Positions 27,156 to 34,200 of a DNA stretch of 64,000 nt are shown here, piece by piece. The stretch's first letter is position 1. The number at the start of each line of letters is the position of its first letter. The notes beneath the pieces were generated by a model. It ran no database searches, had not been told where the DNA came from, and was given only the letters and a program-made list of their open reading frames with translations. Source of the DNA: an uncultured Eggerthellaceae bacterium. Lineage in GTDB: Bacteria; Actinomycetota; Coriobacteriia; Coriobacteriales; Eggerthellaceae. The DNA is taken from positions 108,034 through 172,033 of the forward strand of contig CANQRF010000003.1 of NCBI GenBank assembly GCA_947626195.1, in the 5' to 3' direction. A program made the translations under genes and the position numbers.

Positions 27156-28118
27156 ATGAGAAAAGAAGCGTTCGACCAGTTCATTGACGATTACGAAAAC
27201 CCGGGCGTCACCTTCGAGCCCTGCTACGGCAGCCATGCCACCACGCCCGCGAACCTCGTGCTCGAAGGCGGCAGCATGCGTGTGCTCTTCAGCGCCGGCG
27301 TGACCGATTTCCTTCTTGAGAAAGACATTTTCTGCGAAAACGTCATCGGCGTCTCGGGAGGCGCGATGACGGGTTGGGCCTACACGAGCGGGCTTTTAGG
27401 CTGGACAGCCTACCTGAACATCAAATATGCGCCTGACCCGCGCTATCTCTCATTGGAAAGTTGGCGCAAAACGGGCAACGCCTTCAATCGCAAAGTGATG
27501 TTCGACCAGATCATCAACACGGTCGAGGATTTCTCCTTCGAGGACTACGACAACTCCCCCATGCGGCTCACGGCAGTCACCTCGAACATCGAAACGGGCG
27601 AAGCGGACTACCATAGAATCACCGACCTCAGGCGCGAGCTTGACTACATCATCGCCTCGTCTTCCATGCCGCTCGTCAGCGAGATCGTCGAGATCGACGG
27701 CAAGAAGCTTCTGGACGGCGGAGCCTGCGACAGCATCCCGATCATGTACTCGTTTCTTACGGGTGCCGAGAAATCCATCGTCGTGTGCACGCGGGAACGC
27801 GGATACGTGAGAAAGCCGAACCCGCTCAACCCGCTCATGGCGCGGAAATATCACGAATATCCCTATTTTGTCGATCGTTTGAGGAATCGCCACTACGACT
27901 ACAACCGCACCACGCGAATGCTCGCCCGCCTTCACGACGAGGGCTATTGCTATGTTATCTGGCCCGATAGGCCCATTGATGTCTCAAGCATGGAGTCGAG
28001 CCAGCAGAAGCTCTTCGACCTCTATTTGGACGGCGTGCGTGTGGCGGCTGAAAACTACGAGGGGCTCATGCGCTATCTCGACGCTCCCGCAAAGCCCTTC
28101 CCGCCCGACATGCTGTAG
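27156..28118 (+). CDS. patatin-like phospholipase
   Basis: The 320-residue protein has the patatin catalytic elements: oxyanion loop LEGGSMR near residue 35, nucleophile elbow GVSGG, and the catalytic Asp in LLDGGACDSIP. It resembles the YjjU-like bacterial patatins with a C-terminal DUF6363-type extension. It would be a cytoplasmic lipid acyl hydrolase. A longer frame begins at 26976, but ATG 27156 has AAAGGA upstream and starts the homologous region (MRKEAFDQFIDDYE). The region before it has two TTGCAA half-sites shared with the divergent alpha-galactosidase promoter. Confidence 0.88.
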   Translation: MRKEAFDQFIDDYENPGVTFEPCYGSHATTPANLVLEGGSMRVLFSAGVTDFLLEKDIFCENVIGVSGGAMTGWAYTSGLLGWTAYLNIKYAPDPRYLSLESWRKTGNAFNRKVMFDQIINTVEDFSFEDYDNSPMRLTAVTSNIETGEADYHRITDLRRELDYIIASSSMPLVSEIVEIDGKKLLDGGACDSIPIMYSFLTGAEKSIVVCTRERGYVRKPNPLNPLMARKYHEYPYFVDRLRNRHYDYNRTTRMLARLHDEGYCYVIWPDRPIDVSSMESSQQKLFDLYLDGVRVAAENYEGLMRYLDAPAKPFPPDML

Positions 28119-28155
28119 GTGCAAAAGGAGAAAATCAACTGAAAGGCGCGAAATC

Positions 28156-28224
28156 GGCCAACTGCCGTGGTAATAACCTACCAACTACCGTGCTAGAAAA
28201 TGGCCAACTGCCGTGCTAGAAAGG
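28156..28224 (+). repeat. three tandem 23-bp repeats with CCAACTRCCGTGSTA core
   Basis: Units start at 28156, 28179 and 28202, each exactly 23 bp, with cores CCAACTGCCGTGGTA, CCAACTACCGTGCTA and CCAACTGCCGTGCTA. The third unit runs into a 14-bp palindrome. No gene starts within 200 bp downstream on the plus strand, so the array is an orphan between two genes that converge here. It resembles in period and in the GGCCAA start the repeat at 53301. Confidence 0.85.
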
Positions 28225-28234
28225 GGCGCCCCTT
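28221..28234. terminator. perfect palindrome, possible bidirectional terminator
   Basis: AAGGGGCGCCCCTT is self-complementary over 14 bp. It lies between the convergent patatin and OYE genes. Confidence 0.35.
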
Positions 28235-28348
28235 CCGCTGGATGAGAAGAGAGCGCCCTTGGAGGGATTACCCTTGTGCCAAGCGCATGATATTATTGCG
28301 CTAAGCGCTAGTCACTATTGCGCCGGCACGCTTGCCTGTTGCCGTCTG

Positions 28349-30610
28349 TTAGATCTTACGGGCCGTCAGGTTGCCGGTGATGATCGCGTCGGCGATGTTC
28401 CACGGGTTCGCGCAGTCGCCGATGGCGTATGCCTCATACTTGTCTTTGATGCTGTCGTACAGCTCGGTGTTCGGCAGCATGTCATAGCACTCGACCACCG
28501 TATCGCATGGAACCACCACATCGGTGCCGTTCTGGTTCACGATGCTCACGCCGCCCTCGACGAGGCCGTCCACGGTCGCACTGTTCCAGATCTTCGATCC
28601 TTGGCCGCCCAAGTAGGCGATCACGTGCTTCTTCACCCATGCCGACTGCTCTTTGTCCACATCCACTTGGGTTCCCCCGTGGATCAGCTGGACGCTCTTG
28701 CCCTGCGACATGAGGTAGAGCGCAAGGTCGATCGCTTGAGCGCCGGCACCCAAAATGACAACGTTGTCGCCGATCCAGCCCGCAGCTTCATGGTAAACCA
28801 CGTCGGCGATGCCAATGACGTTCACCGTATCGTTCGATAGGAGCCTGCGATCACGCACACCGCCCGTCGCGACAACAACGACATCGGGGCTTTCTGCATC
28901 GATCGTTTCCGCGTCGGCTTTGATCCCTGTCTTCACCGTGACACCGGTCACTTCTTGCTGATAGGACAGGTAGTCGATGAGCTCGCCGAGGTTCTCGTGC
29001 TCGCCCTTGAAGGCATGTGCCGTCTTGATGAGGCCGCCGAGGTCGCCGTCTTTCTCGAACAGCGTCACCGTATGACCGCGCAGTGCGGCGATGCGGGCGG
29101 CTTCCATGCCGGCGGGGCCGCCGCCGACGACGACAACCTTCTTCGAGGTCTCTGCCGGCGGAAGCTCGAAGCCCTCGGGCATCGATTCCTTGAATCGAGC
29201 GTTCCAGCCGGTACCCGCCTGCTGCGTGGTGGCGTTGACGCGGCACCACTCGTCACCCCACGGCTCGCCCGTGCCCTTATTGTGGCAGTGCATGCAGCGC
29301 GTGCAAGGCGCTATCTCGCGGATGCGGCCTTCTTGCAGCTTGTTCACGTACTCGGGATCGACGGTCAGCGGACGCGTCATCATGAAGTAGTCGATCTCGC
29401 CATTGTTCACGGCGTTGACCACAAGGTCGGGCGTGATGCGCGGGTCGATGTAGCCAGCGCAGGATACCGGCGAGGCCAGGCTCTTCTTGAACTCCGCCGT
29501 CGCCTTCAGCAGGATGCCGGCACCGGACCATTGGCCGTTCAGGTCGCCGTTGAAGTGTTTCGAGAAATCGAAGCGCGATCCGAAGCAGTTCACGCCCTCG
29601 ATCTTATAGCCGGTGAACATGAGGTCCGGAGCGAACTGTGCCACGTGGATCTTCGGAATGTTGGTGCGCAGGTAGAAGGTGTCGGCGCCCGCTTTCTCGT
29701 ACTGCTTCGCGATCTCGATGCAGTCGCTCAGATTGTTGAAGCTATCGTTCATGCCCGGATTCTCGTCGTTGTCCTCGGTGGCGTTCATGAGAATCTGAAT
29801 TGGGAAATCGCTGCCGAGCTCGCTCTTGATCATCTGAATGACCTCGCAGAGGAAGCGTGTGCGAGTCTCGAAGGACTCGGGGCCGTATTCGTCGGTGCGC
29901 TTGTTGCCGCGCAGGGTCGTCCAGAGCGCCGTCGGCTGCTGGGCGGCAGCATGCAGCTCGCCGATGTCGTAGCCCGCGTTCTTGTAGGCGACGCAGAGCT
30001 TCACCATGGCTTCCTGCATCCACTTGATGTCGTCGTAGGTCAGCTCGGCAATATCGATTACCGAAGCAGGGCTCACCTGGAAGCCGGCGTAGCTGTCGTG
30101 CTTGTGGATGCGATCGACCACGGGACCCATGAGATCCTTCGAGCGGTCGAGGCTCGAGCCGAACCAACCGCCGATCAAGTGGTCCTTCAGGTTGACGGCG
30201 AGGTATTTCGAAATCGCGGATTCGGTGAATACGGCAGCGCATCCACCCTTGGCGAAGTTCTCATAGTAATCGAGATAGGTGCTGTTGAGGTTATCGCCAT
30301 CAGGCATCTCCCATGTGTCGGAGCCGGCGGGTGATTTCACGAAGCGGTTCTTCAGCGTAATTTCGCCGATCTTAACGGGCTGGAACAGCGGCGAGAAGTC
30401 GGTCACCGTCGCCATCTTGTAGTCTTCCTGCGGGTTCAGCTCGCGAACGGTTACGGTGCCACCCGAAACCTCCGCGCTCGGAGTCTGCGCCGTATTGCCC
30501 GACGATCCTGAGCTTGGCGAGCACGCCGAAAGCATTGCCAGCGAGCCCATACCGACCGCAGCCGATGCCAAGAAGCCACGGCGCGAGATACCCTTACCCT
30601 TGTTTCCCAT
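28349..30610 (-). CDS. Tat-exported OYE-type NADH:flavin oxidoreductase (enoate reductase-like)
   Basis: The 753-residue lipoprotein candidate has a Tat signal (ISRRGFLAS, Arg 10-11) and a lipobox ending at Cys 30 (AMLSAC). An FMN-binding old-yellow-enzyme barrel begins with FSPLFQPVKIGEITLKNRFV. A 4Fe-4S motif (CTRCMHCH, then a fourth Cys after 12 residues) lies near residue 435. The C-terminal FAD/NAD(P) module has VVVVGGGPAGMEAA near residue 490 and ends with AIGDCANPWNIADAI. The class resembles 2,4-dienoyl-CoA reductase but is exported, as in many Eggerthellaceae respiratory reductases; the substrate is unknown. ATG 30610 has AAGGAGGAGC. It is divergent from the LuxR gene. Confidence 0.9.
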   Translation of the reverse strand: MGNKGKGISRRGFLASAAVGMGSLAMLSACSPSSGSSGNTAQTPSAEVSGGTVTVRELNPQEDYKMATVTDFSPLFQPVKIGEITLKNRFVKSPAGSDTWEMPDGDNLNSTYLDYYENFAKGGCAAVFTESAISKYLAVNLKDHLIGGWFGSSLDRSKDLMGPVVDRIHKHDSYAGFQVSPASVIDIAELTYDDIKWMQEAMVKLCVAYKNAGYDIGELHAAAQQPTALWTTLRGNKRTDEYGPESFETRTRFLCEVIQMIKSELGSDFPIQILMNATEDNDENPGMNDSFNNLSDCIEIAKQYEKAGADTFYLRTNIPKIHVAQFAPDLMFTGYKIEGVNCFGSRFDFSKHFNGDLNGQWSGAGILLKATAEFKKSLASPVSCAGYIDPRITPDLVVNAVNNGEIDYFMMTRPLTVDPEYVNKLQEGRIREIAPCTRCMHCHNKGTGEPWGDEWCRVNATTQQAGTGWNARFKESMPEGFELPPAETSKKVVVVGGGPAGMEAARIAALRGHTVTLFEKDGDLGGLIKTAHAFKGEHENLGELIDYLSYQQEVTGVTVKTGIKADAETIDAESPDVVVVATGGVRDRRLLSNDTVNVIGIADVVYHEAAGWIGDNVVILGAGAQAIDLALYLMSQGKSVQLIHGGTQVDVDKEQSAWVKKHVIAYLGGQGSKIWNSATVDGLVEGGVSIVNQNGTDVVVPCDTVVECYDMLPNTELYDSIKDKYEAYAIGDCANPWNIADAIITGNLTARKI

Positions 30611-30767
30611 TGCTCCTCCTTCATATTATGTCAACGTGCCTGACAATCGAAAAGATAACCTCCCACAAAGAAGCGCACATCGATCACAGAAACGTATTTT
30701 CTATTTCCGCAGGTCAGAGCATACGCTTTAAATACGTATATTTGACCGCCGACCTTCTCCTGATAAG

Positions 30768-32417
30768 ATGCAGACCATGGCTAAGCGACAATCAAACCCT
30801 CCAAACCCTCATTCATGGTTCTCTGCCGCAACAGTTGGGACAGGATTGTGCATTGCCTCAACACGACTGGATCGAAGCGGCGCTCTCTGGCATAGCTCTG
30901 CGCTTGATGCCACCTTGGGCAATGCCTTCGCCATCGCCGTTCTCATGGCGGGGATGGCGCTTTTGCTCGTGCTGCGAAAAGAGTGGCCCCTCAGCCGTTC
31001 GTATGCCCTTTTGCTGGGTCTGAATGTGTTCCAGCTTTCCTACCTGCTCTGCCGTTCGCTCTGGGGCCCATACTATGTGGCGAGCTTCACCAGCTCAGCG
31101 CTTTCATGCGCGCCCATCCTACTGTTTTTGATCTATGCTTCCTTCTTCATCGAATCAGGCGTGCGAAAGAGCCTCACCGCTCTTGCGCTCGGCATCATCA
31201 TTGCGGGATGCATCCAAATCCTCCTCGCGTTTACCCCTTCGCTGGCAAGTCTTGCCATCGCCTCTACCCTCCTTCCTCTCTCGACCCTTTTGCTTGTCAC
31301 TGCAGACAGACGCAGAGCGGCTTCTCTCCTTGAAGCATCAGAAGATAAGAAGGAAAAGGAGGGCGATAAGGACGAGGGAGATGCGGAGGACGAGAAAGGT
31401 ACCGGCCAAGAGGATGCGGAAGGGAAAAATCGTAATGGTGAGGATGAGGATGACGAAGAAAAGAATGCTGAAGGTGAAAAAGATAACAGCGACGAGAGAA
31501 ACAGAAAAAGCAAACCCGAGCGGCGGAAAAGAAGCCTTTCACACGCCGAGTTCGGCGAATACTGCGCGAGCCTCGTCTTGATGAACGCGCTCGTCGTGCT
31601 GCTTTATAGCCTCGGTCGAGCACAGCAGGCGGAAAGCCAATCAATCTTGCCCGGCATCGGAGTGCTGTTATGTGGCATTTTGCTCTTGAATGTTCTCGTA
31701 CGTTTTGAACCGACAGATGTGCTTGAGACGCTTCGCATCGTCGTACTCCCCTTGCTCCTCGCTTTTGTGTATATCTCAACCGCGTTGGGAGGGCACACGC
31801 TCAGCATCTCCATCACCTCGATTGCTGGCAGCGCTTTCCATTCGGCGCTCATCCTCTTCGTGTGGGCGGTGCCAAAGCTCTCCAATTCCGCTCACGACGC
31901 CTTCCTCTCGGTGTGCATCACCTATCTCTGCTTCCGCATCGGCGGGGCAATAGGCACCCTGGGCGGTTTTGTTTCCCAGCATACGAACTCACCCGTCTTT
32001 ATGTTCATCGTGGTCGGCTGCTGCTTCGTTGGCCTGCTTCTCCTCATCGTGAAGAGCTATTACCGCTTGCTCACGCCGAAAATCGCCACACTGCGGCGCG
32101 AAAAGGACGAGCCCAGCACCAGCCACGAGAGCATGAACTCCGGGCAGACTTTCCAGGCAGCCTGCGCGAAAGTGGCGGAGGAGTTCGGGCTTTCCTGCCG
32201 CGAAACAGAGGTCGTGGCATTCCTTGCGCGCGGACGCAACGCCAAGCACATCGCCAACAAGCTGATCATCTCCCAGAACACTGCGCGCACGCATGTGAAC
32301 CATATCTATCGGAAGATGGGGATCAGCTCACAGCAGACCCTCATGGATATGGTCGAAAGCGCGCAAGGCCAAATCGAAAGCGCGCAGAAGGAAAGCGACA
32401 CTGACGACGGTGCTTGA
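30768..32417 (+). CDS. membrane-bound LuxR-type regulator
   Basis: The 549-residue protein has about twelve hydrophobic helices and a C-terminal LuxR HTH (LSCRETEVVAFLARGRNAKHIANKLIISQNTARTHVNHIYRKMG, residues about 470-515). Multi-helix LuxR proteins of this design lie next to exported reductases throughout Eggerthellaceae and are thought to sense their substrate. Here the divergent partner is the OYE reductase. Residues 191-258, between two groups of helices, are an extreme Lys/Glu/Asp-rich insert. ATG 30768 has only a weak ribosome site; ATG 30777 is an alternative. Confidence 0.9.
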   Translation: MQTMAKRQSNPPNPHSWFSAATVGTGLCIASTRLDRSGALWHSSALDATLGNAFAIAVLMAGMALLLVLRKEWPLSRSYALLLGLNVFQLSYLLCRSLWGPYYVASFTSSALSCAPILLFLIYASFFIESGVRKSLTALALGIIIAGCIQILLAFTPSLASLAIASTLLPLSTLLLVTADRRRAASLLEASEDKKEKEGDKDEGDAEDEKGTGQEDAEGKNRNGEDEDDEEKNAEGEKDNSDERNRKSKPERRKRSLSHAEFGEYCASLVLMNALVVLLYSLGRAQQAESQSILPGIGVLLCGILLLNVLVRFEPTDVLETLRIVVLPLLLAFVYISTALGGHTLSISITSIAGSAFHSALILFVWAVPKLSNSAHDAFLSVCITYLCFRIGGAIGTLGGFVSQHTNSPVFMFIVVGCCFVGLLLLIVKSYYRLLTPKIATLRREKDEPSTSHESMNSGQTFQAACAKVAEEFGLSCRETEVVAFLARGRNAKHIANKLIISQNTARTHVNHIYRKMGISSQQTLMDMVESAQGQIESAQKESDTDDGA

Positions 32418-32563
32418 AAACTCAAAGCTAAAGCAGACAAACCAAGATCGATTAAATCCATCGGGGCAAGCATATATTATTTCGAATAGCACGACTCAAG
32501 ACAACGGAGAGGATGCTCGCTCAGTTGCTTGATGTGAATATGTGCGCTTGACATGTTCAAGCG

Positions 32564-32836
32564 CTAAAGCCTCCGGTAGACATCACGACGATGCCCAATA
32601 CGGAATAACTCGATTATCACTCGGTCGTCATCAATCGTGCCAAGGATGCGATAACTCCCTATCCTCCATCGCCAGCCGTCTTCAACTCCTTCAAGCTTTT
32701 TTGCATTGGGGAGGGCACGAGGGTCATCGCAGCCATCAAGCTGATCGATAAATGAAGCAACAAGTGCGAACGTCTTCTTCTCAAGCTCGCCAAGCTGTTT
32801 CTTTGCTCGGTTGGTCAACTGAACGTGATAGCCCAT
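32564..32836 (-). CDS. RelE/ParE superfamily toxin
   Basis: The 90-residue protein has the small RelE fold, ending with the usual WRWRIGSYRILGTIDDDRVIIELFRIGHRRDVYR block (span residues 54-88). Members cleave ribosome-bound mRNA or act on gyrase; the basic and aromatic C-terminus favours the RelE side. It begins 3 bp after the antitoxin stop and is co-transcribed from the promoter at 33107-33135. Confidence 0.88.
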   Translation of the reverse strand: MGYHVQLTNRAKKQLGELEKKTFALVASFIDQLDGCDDPRALPNAKKLEGVEDGWRWRIGSYRILGTIDDDRVIIELFRIGHRRDVYRRL

Positions 32837-32839
32837 AAG

Positions 32840-33064
32840 CTATCCGATCCCAAGCTCGCTTTTGACATCTGCCCAGCCCGTGCGCGAACCGTCGTCTTCT
32901 TCAAGGGCCTTTTTGAGGTCGCGAGCATCCATCTCGTCTTCAAGGCGCTCAAGCGCCCATTGGCGTACTTGCGCGGAAAATGTGATCCCGTTCATTTCCG
33001 CAAAAGCGCTGATCCATTCCTTTTCCTCAGGTTCAAAGCGAATTGCGGATGCTGTCATGGCCAT
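32840..33064 (-). CDS. RelB/DUF6290-type antitoxin
   Basis: The protein has about 74 residues. A ribbon-helix-helix-like N-terminus (ASAIRFEPEEKEWISAFAEMNGITFSAQVRQWALERLEDE) is followed by an acidic tail that would wrap the toxin. A frame to 33103 exists, but it would start inside the operator and upstream of the expected transcription start, so ATG 33064 (or 33058) is preferred. Together with the toxin it forms a type II TA operon. Confidence 0.82.
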   Translation of the reverse strand: MAMTASAIRFEPEEKEWISAFAEMNGITFSAQVRQWALERLEDEMDARDLKKALEEDDGSRTGWADVKSELGIG

Positions 33065-33089
33065 TTTGCCCACCTGTCCTTCAAACACA

Positions 33090-33104
33090 GTTGACGTTGT
33101 CAAC
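33090..33104. promoter_or_regulatory. operator of the RelBE-type TA operon
   Basis: GTTGAC-GTT-GTCAAC is a perfect palindrome placed just downstream of the -10 box of the TA promoter, the position expected for autorepression by the antitoxin-toxin complex. Confidence 0.65.
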
Positions 33105-33106
33105 TC

Positions 33107-33135
33107 ATTATATCGATAGGGGTTTACATCGTCAA
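33107..33135 (-). promoter_or_regulatory. strong promoter of the TA operon
   Basis: On the minus strand TTGACG (33130-33135), a 17-bp spacer and a perfect TATAAT (33107-33112) form a near-consensus promoter. The operator palindrome covers the start site. Confidence 0.75.
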
Positions 33136-33163
33136 CTTGATGTCAATGGGCCATGGGTAAATC

Positions 33164-33787
33164 TCAGGGGTTTTGCTCCTGTTCCCTATCCTCTTTCAGC
33201 CATGCATCGAAGGTCGAGACGCTGATCTTGAGCCGTGCAGCGGCCTCCTTGCGGGTGATGCCGCTCGCCAGATAGGCTCGCTTTGTCCTCTGATAGATTT
33301 TCGGACGCTCGATGCGCGGCCTTCCAAAGCGCACGCCACGCGCTTTCGCAGCCGCTATTCCCTCGGCTTGGCGCTGCCTGATGCCCTCCCGTTCAACCTG
33401 GGCCACATAGGAAAGCAGTTGGAGCACCAGATCGGCGATGAACTTTCCCGTGATGTTTTCCGAGGTCTCCCTTGTGTCGAGCAACGGCATGTCGATGACG
33501 ACGACCGCTACCCCCTTAGTGACGGTGATGCGCTTCCATTCCTCAAGGATCTCCTCATAGTCGCGCCCCAGCCGGTCTATGCTTTTCACAACGAGCACAT
33601 CACCTTCGCGCAGCTTGCGCATCATCCGTCTATAGGCGGGCCGCCTGAAGTCGCTGCCGCTCGCTTTGTCGGCGAAGATGTTTTCGCCTGAAACGCCGAA
33701 TCCGCGCAGGGCGTCGTATTGCCGGTCGAGGTTCTGATCTTTTGAGGAAACGCGAATATATCCATACATCTTCCCTGGGTCTGCCAC
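33164..33787 (-). CDS. serine recombinase (resolvase/invertase)
   Basis: The protein of about 207 residues has the resolvase catalytic core: YGYIRVSSKDQNLDRQ with the nucleophilic Ser, KASGSDFRRPAYRRMMRKL, GDVLVVKSIDRLGRDY, and a C-terminal Hin-like HTH (TRKEAAARLKISVSTFDAWL). It catalyses site-specific recombination between short sites. The frame runs to 33904, but GTG 33787 has AAGGAG six bases upstream; ATG 33769 is a second option with a poorer site. No partner transposase is present, so it may be a stranded resolvase or an invertase acting on sites not recognised here. Confidence 0.9.
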   Translation of the reverse strand: MADPGKMYGYIRVSSKDQNLDRQYDALRGFGVSGENIFADKASGSDFRRPAYRRMMRKLREGDVLVVKSIDRLGRDYEEILEEWKRITVTKGVAVVVIDMPLLDTRETSENITGKFIADLVLQLLSYVAQVEREGIRQRQAEGIAAAKARGVRFGRPRIERPKIYQRTKRAYLASGITRKEAAARLKISVSTFDAWLKEDREQEQNP

Positions 33788-34045
33788 AGGCTTCTCCTTG
33801 TTACGATTGTCAAAAGAGCGCGTTTTGCCTGCATTGCCCGCAAAACCTGAAAGGGGACATAATCCCATAATCTTCGCTTCCTTAAGGCGTGTCTGCCAAA
33901 ACAACGCAAACTTGTGGGAAAATCTCTCAACCGCGCACTCAAAGGTTAACCGGCAGAGGCGCGAAGTTGGGCGGCACGAAGCTGGCGCTCCCCCGCTTCA
34001 GCAATTCTTCAAAAGCGGGTGCTACACTGCAACATCGTGCAACAT
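33788..34045. other. intergenic region upstream of the recombinase
   Basis: No supported gene. An open frame continues from the recombinase but has no good start. A small inverted repeat (CCCGCTT at 33992-33998 and AAGCGGG at 34013-34019) is the only structure seen before the palindromic repeat cluster. Confidence 0.4.
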
Positions 34046-34062
34046 TGTGACAAAGGGACACC
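34046..34062 (+). repeat. 29-bp palindromic element, copy A (partial)
   Basis: The first 17 bases of the element (TGTGACAAAGGGACACC) lie directly before copy B, as if the right half was lost by recombination. Confidence 0.7.
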
Positions 34063-34063
34063 A

Positions 34064-34092
34064 TGTGACAAAGGGACACCCCAAATGTCACA
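34064..34092 (+). repeat. 29-bp palindromic element, copy B
   Basis: The copy has TGTGACA and TGTCACA ends around an AAGGGACACCCCAAA core and is identical to copies C and D. With the following TGTTTTTT it can pair with copy D over about 37 bp. Confidence 0.85.
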
Positions 34093-34100
34093 CTGTTTTT

Positions 34101-34129
34101 TGTGACAAAGGGACACCCCAAATGTCACA
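34101..34129 (+). repeat. 29-bp palindromic element, copy C
   Basis: Identical to copy B, in the loop of the B-D hairpin. It can itself pair with copy D, giving an alternative structure. Confidence 0.85.
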
Positions 34130-34158
34130 CCTTCAAAAAGAAGTGCGCAAAAAAACAG

Positions 34159-34187
34159 TGTGACATTTGGGGTGTCCCTTTGTCACA
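34159..34187 (-). repeat. 29-bp palindromic element, copy D (inverted)
   Basis: Inverted and identical to B and C. It ends 13 bp before the start codon of the subtilase gene, just upstream of its AGGAGGA ribosome site. Confidence 0.85.
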
Positions 34188-34200
34188 AACAGGAGGAGAG

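Noticed and set aside
28156..28224. CRISPR array
   Set aside because: Units are only 23 bp in direct contact, with no spacers and no cas genes nearby.
28955..30334. A 459-codon open frame on the plus strand
   Set aside because: Antisense to the OYE reductase, which has complete domain motifs; the frame has no ribosome site or recognisable domain.
33164..34045. A prophage or complete transposon around the serine recombinase
   Set aside because: No structural, replication or transposase genes are present, and no matching end repeats were found.
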